DNA of 27,723 nt, taken from the IMG/VR virus record IMGVR_UViG_3300020347_000023, positions 1 to 27,723 of that record. One strand, 5' to 3'. Positions 1 to 9,709 of the stretch are shown here, piece by piece (the first letter of the stretch is position 1; each line of letters opens with the position of its first letter). The stretch comes from a virus. The notes under the pieces are model-generated. The model had not been told where the DNA came from. It searched no databases and was given only the letters and a program-made list of their open reading frames with translations. Both the position numbers and the translations under genes were made by a program.

Positions 1-924
1 AACCGTGAATCTCAGATTGCTTCTGTCATGGCTGAGATGAAACAGCTTGAGGATATGCCTAGCCAAGGTGGAATCTTTGATTTACTCGAAGAGCAGTCAA
101 CCCGGGCAGGTGCATTGCAACGTGAGCAACTAGGCTTACAACGTGCTGATGATGTAGCGGCACTTCAAGAGTTCGCACCTCAAGTAGTTGATGCTTACCG
201 TGATGCCGACCCTTATTCAACGAATTTGGCGGACTTAGCGGCAAGTCAAGCTGAGTCAGCATTTGAAAGAGCTTCGGGACCGATGGGCTTTGAGGCTCAA
301 CGTCAGGTTGATCAATCAGTATTAGGAAATCTTGGGGGCACAGCCTTTTCACAGCAAGGTCGTTCGGCTCTTGAAGCCGCCCTTGGACGTGAGCAATACC
401 AGCAAGGTCGCGAACAGTTTGCGGCAGGTCTAGGACAGGGAGCCTTTGCTCAATCACGGGCAATAGCAGGAGATATAGGTTCGACCATATTGGGTCGTTC
501 TTCCGGTGCCATTGGTCTAGGTGGTCAAATGCTACAGCAAGCAACTGGACTTGCGGCAGGTCCTATGGGACCTCAGTTGTTTGATCCAAACGTTGGCATC
601 AACATGGCTATGTCACAGAGATCAGACAACATGAATCTGCTTGGGGCACAAGCTCAGGCTGATGCCTCTCGTAGTGCAGGTCGTAGCTCGATGCTTGGAT
701 CTCTTGGTGGTGCGGCTATCGGATTAATGTGCTGGGTAGCACGTGAAGTCTACGGACCTACTAATCCTAAGTGGAAACAATTCCGGTCATGGGTAACAGA
801 TGATTCTCCATCTTGGTTCCTTAAACTATACATCAAATACGGAGAACGATTCGCTAAGTTCATCTCTAATAAACCTCGTCTCAAAGCAATCATCCGTAAG
901 TGGATGGATACAAAGATTAAATAA
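1..924 (+). CDS. Virion protein, 5'-truncated (probable internal/tail-associated protein)
   Basis: The reading frame is open from base 1, so the N-terminus lies outside the window; the first ATG is at 28. The visible part (about 307 aa) is rich in Gln, Ala and Gly with heptad-like stretches. It includes a Gly-rich segment around residues 225-235 (counting from the ATG) leading into Cys-Trp-Val. The last 65 residues form a basic, aromatic-rich block (CWVAREVYG, then SWFLKLYIKYGERF, then a final basic helix). I recall this block as the conserved C-terminus of structural proteins in many marine and environmental phages. It ends 2 bp before the next gene and belongs to the virion cluster with the polyvalent protein. 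A role inside the head or in the ejection apparatus is inferred from position. The exact function is unknown. Confidence 0.7.
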   Translation, partial: NRESQIASVMAEMKQLEDMPSQGGIFDLLEEQSTRAGALQREQLGLQRADDVAALQEFAPQVVDAYRDADPYSTNLADLAASQAESAFERASGPMGFEAQRQVDQSVLGNLGGTAFSQQGRSALEAALGREQYQQGREQFAAGLGQGAFAQSRAIAGDIGSTILGRSSGAIGLGGQMLQQATGLAAGPMGPQLFDPNVGINMAMSQRSDNMNLLGAQAQADASRSAGRSSMLGSLGGAAIGLMCWVAREVYGPTNPKWKQFRSWVTDDSPSWFLKLYIKYGERFAKFISNKPRLKAIIRKWMDTKIK

Positions 925-926
925 TT

Positions 927-1640
927 ATGGCATTTCAAACAGGAACAACGGTTGACCCTCGCCTAATGATGGCGGACTACAGTGGCTTTGCTAAGGCGGC
1001 TGAGATTGAAGCACAAGGTATGCAGAACCTAGCCGCAGGTTTGAGTGCCGGTGTGCAAAAGTTTGTCAAAAAGAAAGAGAAGAAGAAGGCGGACCAATCC
1101 GCAACTGATCTTTTAGTTCGGTTTGGGGGATCCAACCCTGCTCTTGCTGACGGGCTAGGCTTGGACTACTTGGATGAGAATGGACAATTCAATGAAGAAA
1201 TTTTGCAAAAGTCCGCCAAAGAATTTGTTAATACTGTAGGATCTGACCAAATTGGAAATACAATTATATCAACCCTAGGTCTAGGTGTTAAATCTCAAAG
1301 CTCGGCGGCTGAAGCGGCTAGAAATCTTCGTGAAGACAAGTTTGACCCCAAGGGACGAGAGAATATACTTAGTCAAGTTCTTAGCCTTCCTGACATATAC
1401 AGGATGAAGGACAACAATATTACTCGGAAATCGGATGGGGCAGTAATTACACCTGATATGCCGGAAGCAGAACCATTTCTAAATCAACCGGGTTCTGGAT
1501 GGTTTGACTTACATACTCAAGTAGCCCCTACCCCTGCACTAAGTGTGGGAGGTGGTGCTAAACCAACCGGTGAAATTGTCGAACAAGACGGCATTCAATT
1601 CTCTAAGTTTTCAGACGGAAGTTACCGACCAGTTAATTAA
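927..1640 (+). CDS. Hypothetical virion-module protein (237 aa)
   Basis: The start ATG follows the upstream stop by 2 bp, and the next gene begins 2 bp after this stop, so the three + strand genes form one tight unit. The N-terminal 60 residues look helical, with Ala- and Gln-rich segments ending in a Lys-rich patch near residues 48-54. The middle is mixed, and the C-terminal 35 residues (after a Gly-Gly-Gly) resemble a short compact tail ending SDGSYRPVN. I do not recognise a named family. Its position just before the giant polyvalent protein, and its size, suit a small internal virion or ejection protein. That role is inference from context only. Confidence 0.65.
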   Translation: MAFQTGTTVDPRLMMADYSGFAKAAEIEAQGMQNLAAGLSAGVQKFVKKKEKKKADQSATDLLVRFGGSNPALADGLGLDYLDENGQFNEEILQKSAKEFVNTVGSDQIGNTIISTLGLGVKSQSSAAEAARNLREDKFDPKGRENILSQVLSLPDIYRMKDNNITRKSDGAVITPDMPEAEPFLNQPGSGWFDLHTQVAPTPALSVGGGAKPTGEIVEQDGIQFSKFSDGSYRPVN

Positions 1641-1642
1641 TA

Positions 1643-4600
1643 ATGGCATTTGACCCAAGCAAACCGTTCACGGTTGTCTCTTCGCCTCAGTTTAATCCAA
1701 ATAAACCTTTTAAAAAGGTAGGTGAAGAACTCGAAGAAGACATCATAGTAGAGGAGCCAGCCTTAGAGGGTATAGCTCCGGAACCTGATCAGCCAGTTGT
1801 AGCTGAAGAGGATTCTTTTAAGGTATCCGATGTGCCTAGACAGCTTGCGGCAGGTGCGGCAAGAGACTTTTTAACTTCAGTAGGAGGTTCAATAGAGCAG
1901 ACTGCTGATGCTCGAACCTTGGATGACCCTTCCAAGATTTACATGGCACAGGCTATGATGATGTCCGGTGGTCGTGCCGGTCCTGCATTTGTGCAACCAC
2001 CCAAGATTGTTCGTGATCTTACTGAGGAATACACACCTCAGAAGAGAGCCGAAATGAGGCAGGAACAGTATGAGTATGCCGGGCAACTCCGTGAAGATGC
2101 TCAAAAGATGAGCGACAAAATGGGTGTCAGCAAGTCATTTCAAAATAGCACCCCGGGCGAAGTTGTTCTTGGATTAGGTGGGTTGCTTGCTCAAGTTCCT
2201 ACCGGAGGATTGACGTATCAATTCAATGCTTACTCTCAGTCAGTCGCACGTGCGGAAGAGAAATACGGAAAGAAGTATTCGGAATTTACGGACGAAGAAC
2301 GAGAGCAAACTATCCCGGCTCACCTAGCCAGTGCGGCAGGTGGTCTTGTTCTTAATCGTATTGGTCTTCGGGCAGTTGGTGCAGTTGGCAAAAGGTTTAT
2401 GAACGGCAAGGGAATGCTGGACGGAAATGCCGTGGGCAGAATCTTTACCGCAATGCTTGCAGAGGGAACCGAAGAAGCCGCAGAAGCACTTCTCTTTGAG
2501 GGGATGGCAAAGGTATTTTACGATCAAGGAACTGATTTATTCTCCAGAGAGATGGTTGCGGAATACATCGACAACTTTATTATTGGTGCATTAGTTGGTG
2601 GAACTTTCCGGACCTCAGTCGAGGGTGGTAGCTTTGTTGGTAAAAAGGTATTGGGCATTAATGATGATGGGGATATAGATCCCCAAGGAGTTATTAATAT
2701 AGGACAAGTTCAACTTGACCCAAAGACTCGTAGTAACTTAATTACTCAGCCCAGAATCAGGGCAACTTACGAGACGGAAGATGGACAGTCTAACTCAGTT
2801 GTTGTTTTTGCTAGTAGCGATCAAGAGGCACAAGAAGTTTTAAACAAGGAGCTAGAAAAAACCGGAGAGGTTTTATCCAGTAATCCGGTTGTATACGAAA
2901 CAATCGTTGGACCGGAATCCTCACAGCAAGAGTCAGATCCAGAACAAGAGTATGAGCCGGGGGTAGTTCCTACCGGTCTTGACCCTGACACATCGTCAGC
3001 TATTGACGGTATCGTTCGTGATCTTATTGATGTTGAGGGTGAACAATTTTTAGATGACAAGGTAGCGGAGACTGAGCTTATACTTGGACCAACAGCCGCA
3101 GAGTATATGCTACAAGAAGGGCAACGATATGCCCGGTATCGCTTGGCACAGGACGGACTAGAAGCGGAGGGCATCGATGTTACCGAAGCACGTGCTGACA
3201 CCGACAAGGCTAATGCCGCACGGACTCAAGACGAAGCCAGACGTAAACAGCTTAATCAATTCAGATCCGGTCGTAAGTTAATTAAGTTACAGGACAAAAG
3301 AAAATCCCTAGAAAGAAAAAGCCGTAAAATAGCTCATAAGATAGATGAGGTATCCTTTGACATTCTGCAAGGAAACATTACCAAGGAGGAGGCTAAAAAT
3401 ATAAAAGACGATCTGCTAAACCAACAGAGCAGAACAGATTCTCAGCTTTCAGCTATTGATTCGTCCATTGAAACTCAAAAGCCATTGGTCACTGAGGGCA
3501 TTAAAAAAATTCAGGACAAGAAAAGAAAAGCAAAGGGAGTTATAACGAAGGTATTTGATAAGACCTTGGCTCCGGTTACCGAAGTTCTTGGCAAGGCAAG
3601 TGGCAGGGTCAAAGGGCTGTTCCGCAACTGGGAAAGAAATACATCTGATCGTATATTAAAAATACAGGAGCGACTTAAGGACGGATATAATAAACTATCT
3701 GAACTAAAGAAAAAGAATCCAGCGAAATACCGTGAGCTAGTTCGACTAATGTCACTTGACCCGGATGATCCTGCTGGAAGAGAATCCGCCGAACAACAGG
3801 CGGACTTGGATCAAGCACGGGACCAAGAACAATCACAGCAAGAAGGTCAACCCATCCCGGTTGGTCAGATTAACACCGATGGCTTCAATGAACCCGGTCA
3901 AAGCAACACCGAAACAAATGGAACAATCCTTGATCAGTTCGGAAACGTAATTAATGAGGGCACAATATTGCCTACAACTAATCCGGAACCAACTCAATCA
4001 CAGGCACCTATCCCGGGGATCAAAGGTGCCAAGTTACCCAAGTCTCTAGGTAAGCCACGGGTTAATTACGGACGTGTTTCAATTAACTTTGAGAGTGACG
4101 TTGACCGTGCACTTTACATTGTCCGCCCAGATGGTAAATCAGCACGTAAGGGTGAGTTCATGAACTGGCTTACAAACACTTTAGGCATTAGCCAGAAGGA
4201 CGTGGCAGAAATGAGCCGGGAGCTTGTTGCGAAGACAAAGCTAGCCGGCAAGCAGGCACTAAAGAACAACCAGTCAGAGATGAATATCAGTGCATCTCAA
4301 CGGCTCGTTCAGTCACCTCGACCTGATAACTATTTAGCAGAACTCTCTGAGACTGCACGAAATGCATTTAACTTTGTTCGTGTCGCATTTCCCAATGTAG
4401 ATATTATTGTTGGAGGAACCTTGGCAGAAACTCGGGCAAACATTGTTCAGACACTTAAAGGTAAGGTAGGTCTAAAGCAAGCTACTCAGATAGCCGATAG
4501 CTTTACCGATATGGATAACGGTCAAGCCGTATTTGTTGGAAATAAACCAGTTGCAATTATTGTTAATGATGCGACAGCTAACTCGACAACTGTTGCTCAC

Positions 4601-7600
4601 GAGACATGGGAACTAATTCTGAATCAAGCATTTAAAAATGATCCAAAACGTCTCAAGGAGTTACAACAATCCATTGACAAACAACTACGTGATTCTGGAT
4701 TTGCTTTATTAGCTGATCAACTAAAGGGATTCTCTGACCAGTATGACGGTGACATTCGTTACTCTGAATACCTTGCGGAGTTCGGTGCAATTTTAATTGA
4801 CGGAGGATTTAATCCCGATGCATTGAACACTCAGCAGAAGGGTGTGCTCACTCAGATCAAAAAGATTATCAATGGATTCTCTAGAGTTCTTGTTGGTAAG
4901 CAAATGTTCTTGGCTGATGCAAGTGCTGACAACGTCATGGAAATGTTTGTCAACGTAGCAAGTAAGGTAGCACGTGGAGAAACCGACATTGCCATAGAAC
5001 AACAGGAAGCTCAGTCAGAGTTTGATCTAGGTGATAACATCAATACTCGTAGTCAGCTAGATTCACGTTTGACTATCCCGGCGGAACCAAATGTTCCCAA
5101 GTCAGAGATATTACAGAAGTCAGCAGGGCAACGGGGCGAGGCTGTAATGAAAAAGGCAAACATCCTAATGGATAAATATCCCAATGCCTTGACTGACAGG
5201 AATCAATGGGTTGCATTGATGTCTCGTATGACGGGCACACGGATCGAAGATCCTAAGACCGGAGAGATTACCGTTCCTAGATTCCCCGAGGGCTTGTCCA
5301 AGTTAACGTCCGTTGAGGGTGTCCTCAATGCACTCACCGAAGTGTCACCAGAGCAACGTAGGTTAGCATCGGAAGGACTAAAGGGCGGAGAAGCAATCCG
5401 CAATATGTTCGAGAACGGTGAGTTCACACAGGCTGAAGCGGCACAATATTTCCTATGGAATATTCTTTCAATCGGGATTAGTCCTTACCCACAGGAGTCA
5501 GCATTCATGCACGTCATGGAAAATGGAATCATTGATTTCATTGACAGTGCTATTGACGGCAAGTTCCTTACCGGGGAAATGGTTGAAACAATGGTGCCCA
5601 AGAAGGAGAAGGGTAAAACAATTCGAGATAAGAACGGTGATCCCATCATGGTCCCGGGAGAGATTGACTCAGGATTGCTTAACTACTACAACTGGATCGA
5701 CAAGACCCTAACCAAGGGGTTGCCCGGATCCGGTGCCAAATCAAACCTTCGCTCATTCGGCAGTAGCTTCCTGTCAAAGGCGGCACTCGAAGTTAAGAAG
5801 GGTGAGTTCGCCGGCAAGACCCGGATGGAAGGTCTGTATGAACTATTAGCGGACAAGGACACACCTACCCTAGAGCTTCGCAAGAAGTGGCAGAACTTTG
5901 CTACTGGCATGAGCTTTAACAATAAGATCTTTGACTTCATCTTATTGACTACTGGTCGTCAGGACTTATATGTCATTGATAGAGTCCGGACCGAGGACTT
6001 CTGGGATGCAACAATGCTCAGAGAAGAGATTGGTTTAAAGGAGGACTCATCTATTTACGATGGGGCTGAGTTAGTCCGGGGCAAATCCAAAGCCGCAGGA
6101 TATAGCAAGATCCTAGATAACATTAGCGGCATGGTGATCAATGAGATTGCCGTTCGTCAAACAAGAACAGCCGTTCAGGAAGCATACAAGCAACTGGGTG
6201 TTACCGAATCGGCTGACGTTGGCAGGTTCCATTGGGAAACTTGGGTGGCAACTTCCGGTCAAGAGGTTAGCCACGGGTCCATTGATGCTATTGTTCAGAT
6301 CAAAAAATACGGCAACATCAAACGTGGTGCTGTTCGTGAAGGCAAGTATGGCAAGTGGGATTTCAACTTTGAATACATCAAGGAAAGAGGAAAGCCAGAC
6401 AGATTTGAGTTCATTGACAATGATGGAAATACTTATGTTTTTAAGTTTGACACAGCCAAGAAAATTCAAGATGAAATAACAGAACAAAATAATAAAAAGA
6501 ATTATAACCCAGAACATCGGTTCATATTAAAGGATAAAAATGGCGACATCATCAAAAGGAAAACAGACAAGACAAAGAACTTCACCCTCACCAAAGGTTG
6601 GTATGACTACGATGGGGTCGATACCCAAGCCTACTTCAGCTACCTTGAGTCCCAAGCAGAAGAAGTTGTCCCATCATCTAATGTCATTGACGATCAGGGC
6701 ATCGTAGTAAAACGGCAACGTAACTATCAGACACCGGTCGAAGGTGTCACCTACGTCAACAAAGATCCGGATGAGATCCTTAACGTCAGCCAAGACGAAC
6801 GTGATCAGTATCGAAACTTTGATTCTGATACCGGATTGCCACGGACTAAACGGAAACGTAGCTACATCCTCAAGCCTCAAGCATTACAGTTAAAAGAACT
6901 CGAGCAGGAACTTGCTAAGAATCCGGGCAATAGAATACTTAAGGCTCGTGTTCAAGCGGCACGTGAACGGTATAGGAGATTAGCCGGATTGGTCCCCGGT
7001 TCCGCAGAGGTAGTGATGCCTGTTACTCTGTTCACAGAACTTCCTTATGTTCCTACACTCAAGCAAGTTTCTTATTCGTTAAATAAAAACAAAACAAAGC
7101 TAGGGCATAATCCAATCCTTGGTGTCAACACTCAGATCGAAGACGGAACTCCGGTAAGTTTACGTCTGGACATACCGGCTTACGAGAGCTACGACACATG
7201 GGTAGTATCTATCCACGATGGAAGCAGAGAAATGGGCGATGCGATAGGCTATGCTCCATTCGCCCGGGTTACTAATGTTAAATTCTTTAGTCAGCCTGAT
7301 GCCGCTATCAACATAGCTTCAGGAAAGGCAAAGGGAACCATTGCCCGTATGCATGGTAGCTTTGTGAATGACAATCGAGATAACGTTATCAAAGATGCTG
7401 AAACATTTTTAACTGACGGGTCATGGACACAGATTGGAATGAATCCGGAACGTGCATCTTATTTCTACAATAAGGCAACCGGAAAGCCAGTCATCTCCGC
7501 CGACGAAGTTATACAAGTTGGTGCATTGGTCCTAGCAAAAAATGCTGTTACCGTTAACCCGGACAACCCCCGGGTATACCAAAGGTTTAACCCAGATGCC

Positions 7601-9427
7601 AAGGTTCGTATTCGTTTCCAGAAGAAGACAACCACCATTGATCCAAAGAAACGTGCCGAGTTAATTTCTCGACGTGACAAACTTCTACGTGAAGAAGGTT
7701 TGTATGATTGGTTTCATAAGGATGTCCGTGAGGTTCTTAATGCTTTATACGATGAGGCTCAGTCAAGAGGTATGGAGCTTGACTACTTACGTGATTACTT
7801 CCCACGTAAGATCGAAGACTTTGAAGGGCTAAAGAAAACACTTGGCATTACGGACAGTCAGTCCGACACGATCATTAGCTTAATCAACAAGCAACGTGAA
7901 TCCAAGGGGCTTCCTCCGCTTAATCCAAATGACCGTGCAGTTGCATTAGAAAATTACATTCGACGGAACATGAACTCGCTTCCAGCCGGTGCCAAAGTTC
8001 CGGGTAACCTGAAGCCACGTGACGTAGATCTTATAACGGATGAGATGTTGGACTATTACCAAGATCCCGTTCAAGCACTTAGTAACTACGTGATTGATAT
8101 GGTCACAGCTATTGAGACACGTAAGCTAGTAGGCACTCAGAAGTTTGACGGTGAACGTATCACCGGAACTCTTGGCTTGCAGATGGAACGAATGAGGCAG
8201 GTCGGAGACTTGAGCGATCAAGACATGGCGGACATAACCACCATTGTCTCTAAGCTATTTGGTGCAAAGAAAAGTGAGAACCTTGCATTGCAAGATCTGC
8301 GGACACTTACCTATCTGGGACTTTTGAATGACGTAAGTTCTACGATGACTCAGCTAAAAGATTTGGCGATGAGCTTCTACAGATACGGAGTCTTTAATAC
8401 GGTTCGTGCCACGATGGACGATAAGATTGCACTTGAGGACATAGGTAAGGCAGGCAAAAGAATCACTACTGAAATCGAAGCCACACCCGACAGGTTCCTA
8501 GCTCAGTCATTGAACTTCGTTCATTCAAAGATGACTGGATTCCGCCAACTGGATGCCAAGATGAAAACCGTTGCACTAAATGCAGGGTATAGAAAAATGC
8601 AGAGGGCGGCTAGATCCAACCCGGATTCTACAGCCTACAAGAAGTTGGTTTCAAAACTCAAGTTCATGCAAGGGGACCAATACGTTTCTACTATAGCGGC
8701 ACTAAAGGCTGACACCAAGAATGATTATGTGATGGAAGCTCTCTACAATGAGTTAGCAGATGTCCAACCTATTGGTCGCTTGGAGATGCCTGAGCTTTAC
8801 AACGGAAGTCCTAATTCACGTATCTTCTATTCGTTGAAATCATTTGCTATTGTGCACTTTAGTTTCTTCCGCCAAGAAACTCTAAACAAAATTGCGACAC
8901 CGGGATCCAGACTAGAAGGTATGGAGAACCTGTTTAAATTTATGGTAGCACTGCTATCAGTAGGTATTCCGGTTGATGCACTTAAGGACTGGCTGTTCGG
9001 TCGTCCGTTCTACATTGAGGATGCAATCGTAAACAATATGCTTCAGACTATGATGCTCAACAAGTATACGGTTGAGAACTTCCGCACTGAGGGACCGCTA
9101 AATACTGCCTCTGGTTTTGTTGCCCCGGCACTGACAAGTATATACAATGGAATAGATAGGTCCATCCGGTCCGGCAAGCCAAGCTCCTTCCTCCGTAACC
9201 TTCCGTGGAAGGACTTCTACTACTTCCGATTCACCGAAGCAGGACGGGAGCAAGTCCGTGAAAGAAAACAATTCAAGGCATTCGAGAAAGGACAGTTCCC
9301 AGTTCCACCTCCGGGTCAGAACATTGGCACCATACCCCCGAAGGATCCATACGAGTTTAATCCCGAACAATTTCAAAGACCCGACATTGACCCACGGTTA
9401 ATGGATGGCAGGTTCCGGTTGTTCTAA
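1643..9427 (+). CDS. Giant polyvalent virion protein (2594 aa), probably injected
   Basis: At 7.8 kb this gene takes more than a quarter of the window. The N-terminus carries two copies of an FxPxKPF-type motif (residues 2-22), common at the start of large phage internal proteins. Basic coiled-coil-like sequence spans about 533-690. HETWE at 986-990, followed by YLAEFGA, looks like a metallopeptidase-type helix lacking the third histidine. Around 1430-1455 is a block with YVIDRVRTEDFW. Around 1927-1960 the sequence SWTQIGMNPER, then SYFY, then ADEVIQVGALVLAKN, matches a block I recall from large polyvalent proteins. The C-terminal third, with YLGLLNDVSSTMTQLKDLA near 2222 and LPWKDFYYFRF near 2520, resembles LPD38-like domains. 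Such proteins (Iyer and colleagues) are packaged and delivered with the DNA, often to counter host defence. Domain names come from memory of motifs, without a database search. Confidence 0.75.
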   Translation: MAFDPSKPFTVVSSPQFNPNKPFKKVGEELEEDIIVEEPALEGIAPEPDQPVVAEEDSFKVSDVPRQLAAGAARDFLTSVGGSIEQTADARTLDDPSKIYMAQAMMMSGGRAGPAFVQPPKIVRDLTEEYTPQKRAEMRQEQYEYAGQLREDAQKMSDKMGVSKSFQNSTPGEVVLGLGGLLAQVPTGGLTYQFNAYSQSVARAEEKYGKKYSEFTDEEREQTIPAHLASAAGGLVLNRIGLRAVGAVGKRFMNGKGMLDGNAVGRIFTAMLAEGTEEAAEALLFEGMAKVFYDQGTDLFSREMVAEYIDNFIIGALVGGTFRTSVEGGSFVGKKVLGINDDGDIDPQGVINIGQVQLDPKTRSNLITQPRIRATYETEDGQSNSVVVFASSDQEAQEVLNKELEKTGEVLSSNPVVYETIVGPESSQQESDPEQEYEPGVVPTGLDPDTSSAIDGIVRDLIDVEGEQFLDDKVAETELILGPTAAEYMLQEGQRYARYRLAQDGLEAEGIDVTEARADTDKANAARTQDEARRKQLNQFRSGRKLIKLQDKRKSLERKSRKIAHKIDEVSFDILQGNITKEEAKNIKDDLLNQQSRTDSQLSAIDSSIETQKPLVTEGIKKIQDKKRKAKGVITKVFDKTLAPVTEVLGKASGRVKGLFRNWERNTSDRILKIQERLKDGYNKLSELKKKNPAKYRELVRLMSLDPDDPAGRESAEQQADLDQARDQEQSQQEGQPIPVGQINTDGFNEPGQSNTETNGTILDQFGNVINEGTILPTTNPEPTQSQAPIPGIKGAKLPKSLGKPRVNYGRVSINFESDVDRALYIVRPDGKSARKGEFMNWLTNTLGISQKDVAEMSRELVAKTKLAGKQALKNNQSEMNISASQRLVQSPRPDNYLAELSETARNAFNFVRVAFPNVDIIVGGTLAETRANIVQTLKGKVGLKQATQIADSFTDMDNGQAVFVGNKPVAIIVNDATANSTTVAHETWELILNQAFKNDPKRLKELQQSIDKQLRDSGFALLADQLKGFSDQYDGDIRYSEYLAEFGAILIDGGFNPDALNTQQKGVLTQIKKIINGFSRVLVGKQMFLADASADNVMEMFVNVASKVARGETDIAIEQQEAQSEFDLGDNINTRSQLDSRLTIPAEPNVPKSEILQKSAGQRGEAVMKKANILMDKYPNALTDRNQWVALMSRMTGTRIEDPKTGEITVPRFPEGLSKLTSVEGVLNALTEVSPEQRRLASEGLKGGEAIRNMFENGEFTQAEAAQYFLWNILSIGISPYPQESAFMHVMENGIIDFIDSAIDGKFLTGEMVETMVPKKEKGKTIRDKNGDPIMVPGEIDSGLLNYYNWIDKTLTKGLPGSGAKSNLRSFGSSFLSKAALEVKKGEFAGKTRMEGLYELLADKDTPTLELRKKWQNFATGMSFNNKIFDFILLTTGRQDLYVIDRVRTEDFWDATMLREEIGLKEDSSIYDGAELVRGKSKAAGYSKILDNISGMVINEIAVRQTRTAVQEAYKQLGVTESADVGRFHWETWVATSGQEVSHGSIDAIVQIKKYGNIKRGAVREGKYGKWDFNFEYIKERGKPDRFEFIDNDGNTYVFKFDTAKKIQDEITEQNNKKNYNPEHRFILKDKNGDIIKRKTDKTKNFTLTKGWYDYDGVDTQAYFSYLESQAEEVVPSSNVIDDQGIVVKRQRNYQTPVEGVTYVNKDPDEILNVSQDERDQYRNFDSDTGLPRTKRKRSYILKPQALQLKELEQELAKNPGNRILKARVQAARERYRRLAGLVPGSAEVVMPVTLFTELPYVPTLKQVSYSLNKNKTKLGHNPILGVNTQIEDGTPVSLRLDIPAYESYDTWVVSIHDGSREMGDAIGYAPFARVTNVKFFSQPDAAINIASGKAKGTIARMHGSFVNDNRDNVIKDAETFLTDGSWTQIGMNPERASYFYNKATGKPVISADEVIQVGALVLAKNAVTVNPDNPRVYQRFNPDAKVRIRFQKKTTTIDPKKRAELISRRDKLLREEGLYDWFHKDVREVLNALYDEAQSRGMELDYLRDYFPRKIEDFEGLKKTLGITDSQSDTIISLINKQRESKGLPPLNPNDRAVALENYIRRNMNSLPAGAKVPGNLKPRDVDLITDEMLDYYQDPVQALSNYVIDMVTAIETRKLVGTQKFDGERITGTLGLQMERMRQVGDLSDQDMADITTIVSKLFGAKKSENLALQDLRTLTYLGLLNDVSSTMTQLKDLAMSFYRYGVFNTVRATMDDKIALEDIGKAGKRITTEIEATPDRFLAQSLNFVHSKMTGFRQLDAKMKTVALNAGYRKMQRAARSNPDSTAYKKLVSKLKFMQGDQYVSTIAALKADTKNDYVMEALYNELADVQPIGRLEMPELYNGSPNSRIFYSLKSFAIVHFSFFRQETLNKIATPGSRLEGMENLFKFMVALLSVGIPVDALKDWLFGRPFYIEDAIVNNMLQTMMLNKYTVENFRTEGPLNTASGFVAPALTSIYNGIDRSIRSGKPSSFLRNLPWKDFYYFRFTEAGREQVRERKQFKAFEKGQFPVPPPGQNIGTIPPKDPYEFNPEQFQRPDIDPRLMDGRFRLF

Positions 9428-9434
9428 ACGTAAA

Positions 9435-9466
9435 AGCCCCACCCCTGAATTAACAAGGGTGAGGCT
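9435..9466 (-). terminator. Rho-independent terminator at the convergent junction
   Basis: Arms AGCCCCACCCCT (9435-9446) and AAGGGTGAGGCT (9455-9466) pair almost completely, allowing wobble, around an 8-nt loop. On the minus strand the hairpin runs into GGCTTTTACG, giving a short U-tract. It should stop the early operon that reads leftward. It may also slow + strand transcripts leaving the 2594-aa gene, whose stop codon is 8 bp away. Confidence 0.75.
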
Positions 9467-9535
9467 ACCACACACTGGAGATTTAACTAGGTCTAAGAGC
9501 AGACCTTGTGGGCATCACTGCTAACACTTACTCCG
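9435..9535 (-). ncRNA. Candidate small RNA between the last early gene and the terminator
   Basis: The roughly 80 bp between the 53-aa gene and the terminator has no convincing gene. On the minus strand it begins just after an extended -10 element (TGATATAAT, 9550-9542), contains a perfect 6-bp hairpin (AGGTCT/AGACCT, 9490-9507) and ends in the terminator hairpin with a U-tract. That is the layout of a short independent transcript of about 100 nt. It could also be just the 3' UTR of the early operon. No -35 box is obvious. Confidence 0.25.
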
Positions 9536-9541
9536 GTATAG

Positions 9542-9550
9542 ATTATATCA
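9542..9550 (-). promoter_or_regulatory. Extended -10 promoter element (candidate)
   Basis: TGATATAAT on the minus strand is an exact TGn-TATAAT extended -10. It overlaps the stop codon of the 53-aa gene and has no good -35. The same nine bases occur at the promoter before the scaffold gene (24683-24691). The only downstream element before the terminator is the candidate small RNA. Confidence 0.35.
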
Positions 9551-9709
9551 CTTAGATTCTTTGGTAAGAGCCGACTTGATGTGGGCTTTCTCCTGCTGTA
9601 GCTCGTGCCTCCGTTCCTCGAGTCTCTCTATCTGATAGGAAACCATCCGTGATTCTGCCCGGATCAAATCAATCCGGACCTGAAGTCGTTCTATATTAGT
9701 ATCATTCAT
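9548..9709 (-). CDS. Small coiled-coil protein (53 aa)
   Basis: The ATG overlaps the end of the DnaA-like gene (ATGAATGA, 8 bp shared), a typical translational coupling. The product is highly charged and almost certainly one long helix: IERLQVRIDLI, then QIERLEERRHELQQEKAHI, with Leu/Ile spaced in heptads. No family is recognised. As the last gene of the early operon, coupled to the DnaA-like gene, it may dimerise and act with the replication proteins; that is a guess. Confidence 0.6.
   Translation of the reverse strand: MNDTNIERLQVRIDLIRAESRMVSYQIERLEERRHELQQEKAHIKSALTKESK

Noticed and set aside
6113-6517. 134-aa antisense ORF and similar long antisense ORFs inside the polyvalent gene and other genes
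   Set aside because: They lie entirely opposite well-supported coding sequence, have no ribosome sites and give no recognisable protein.
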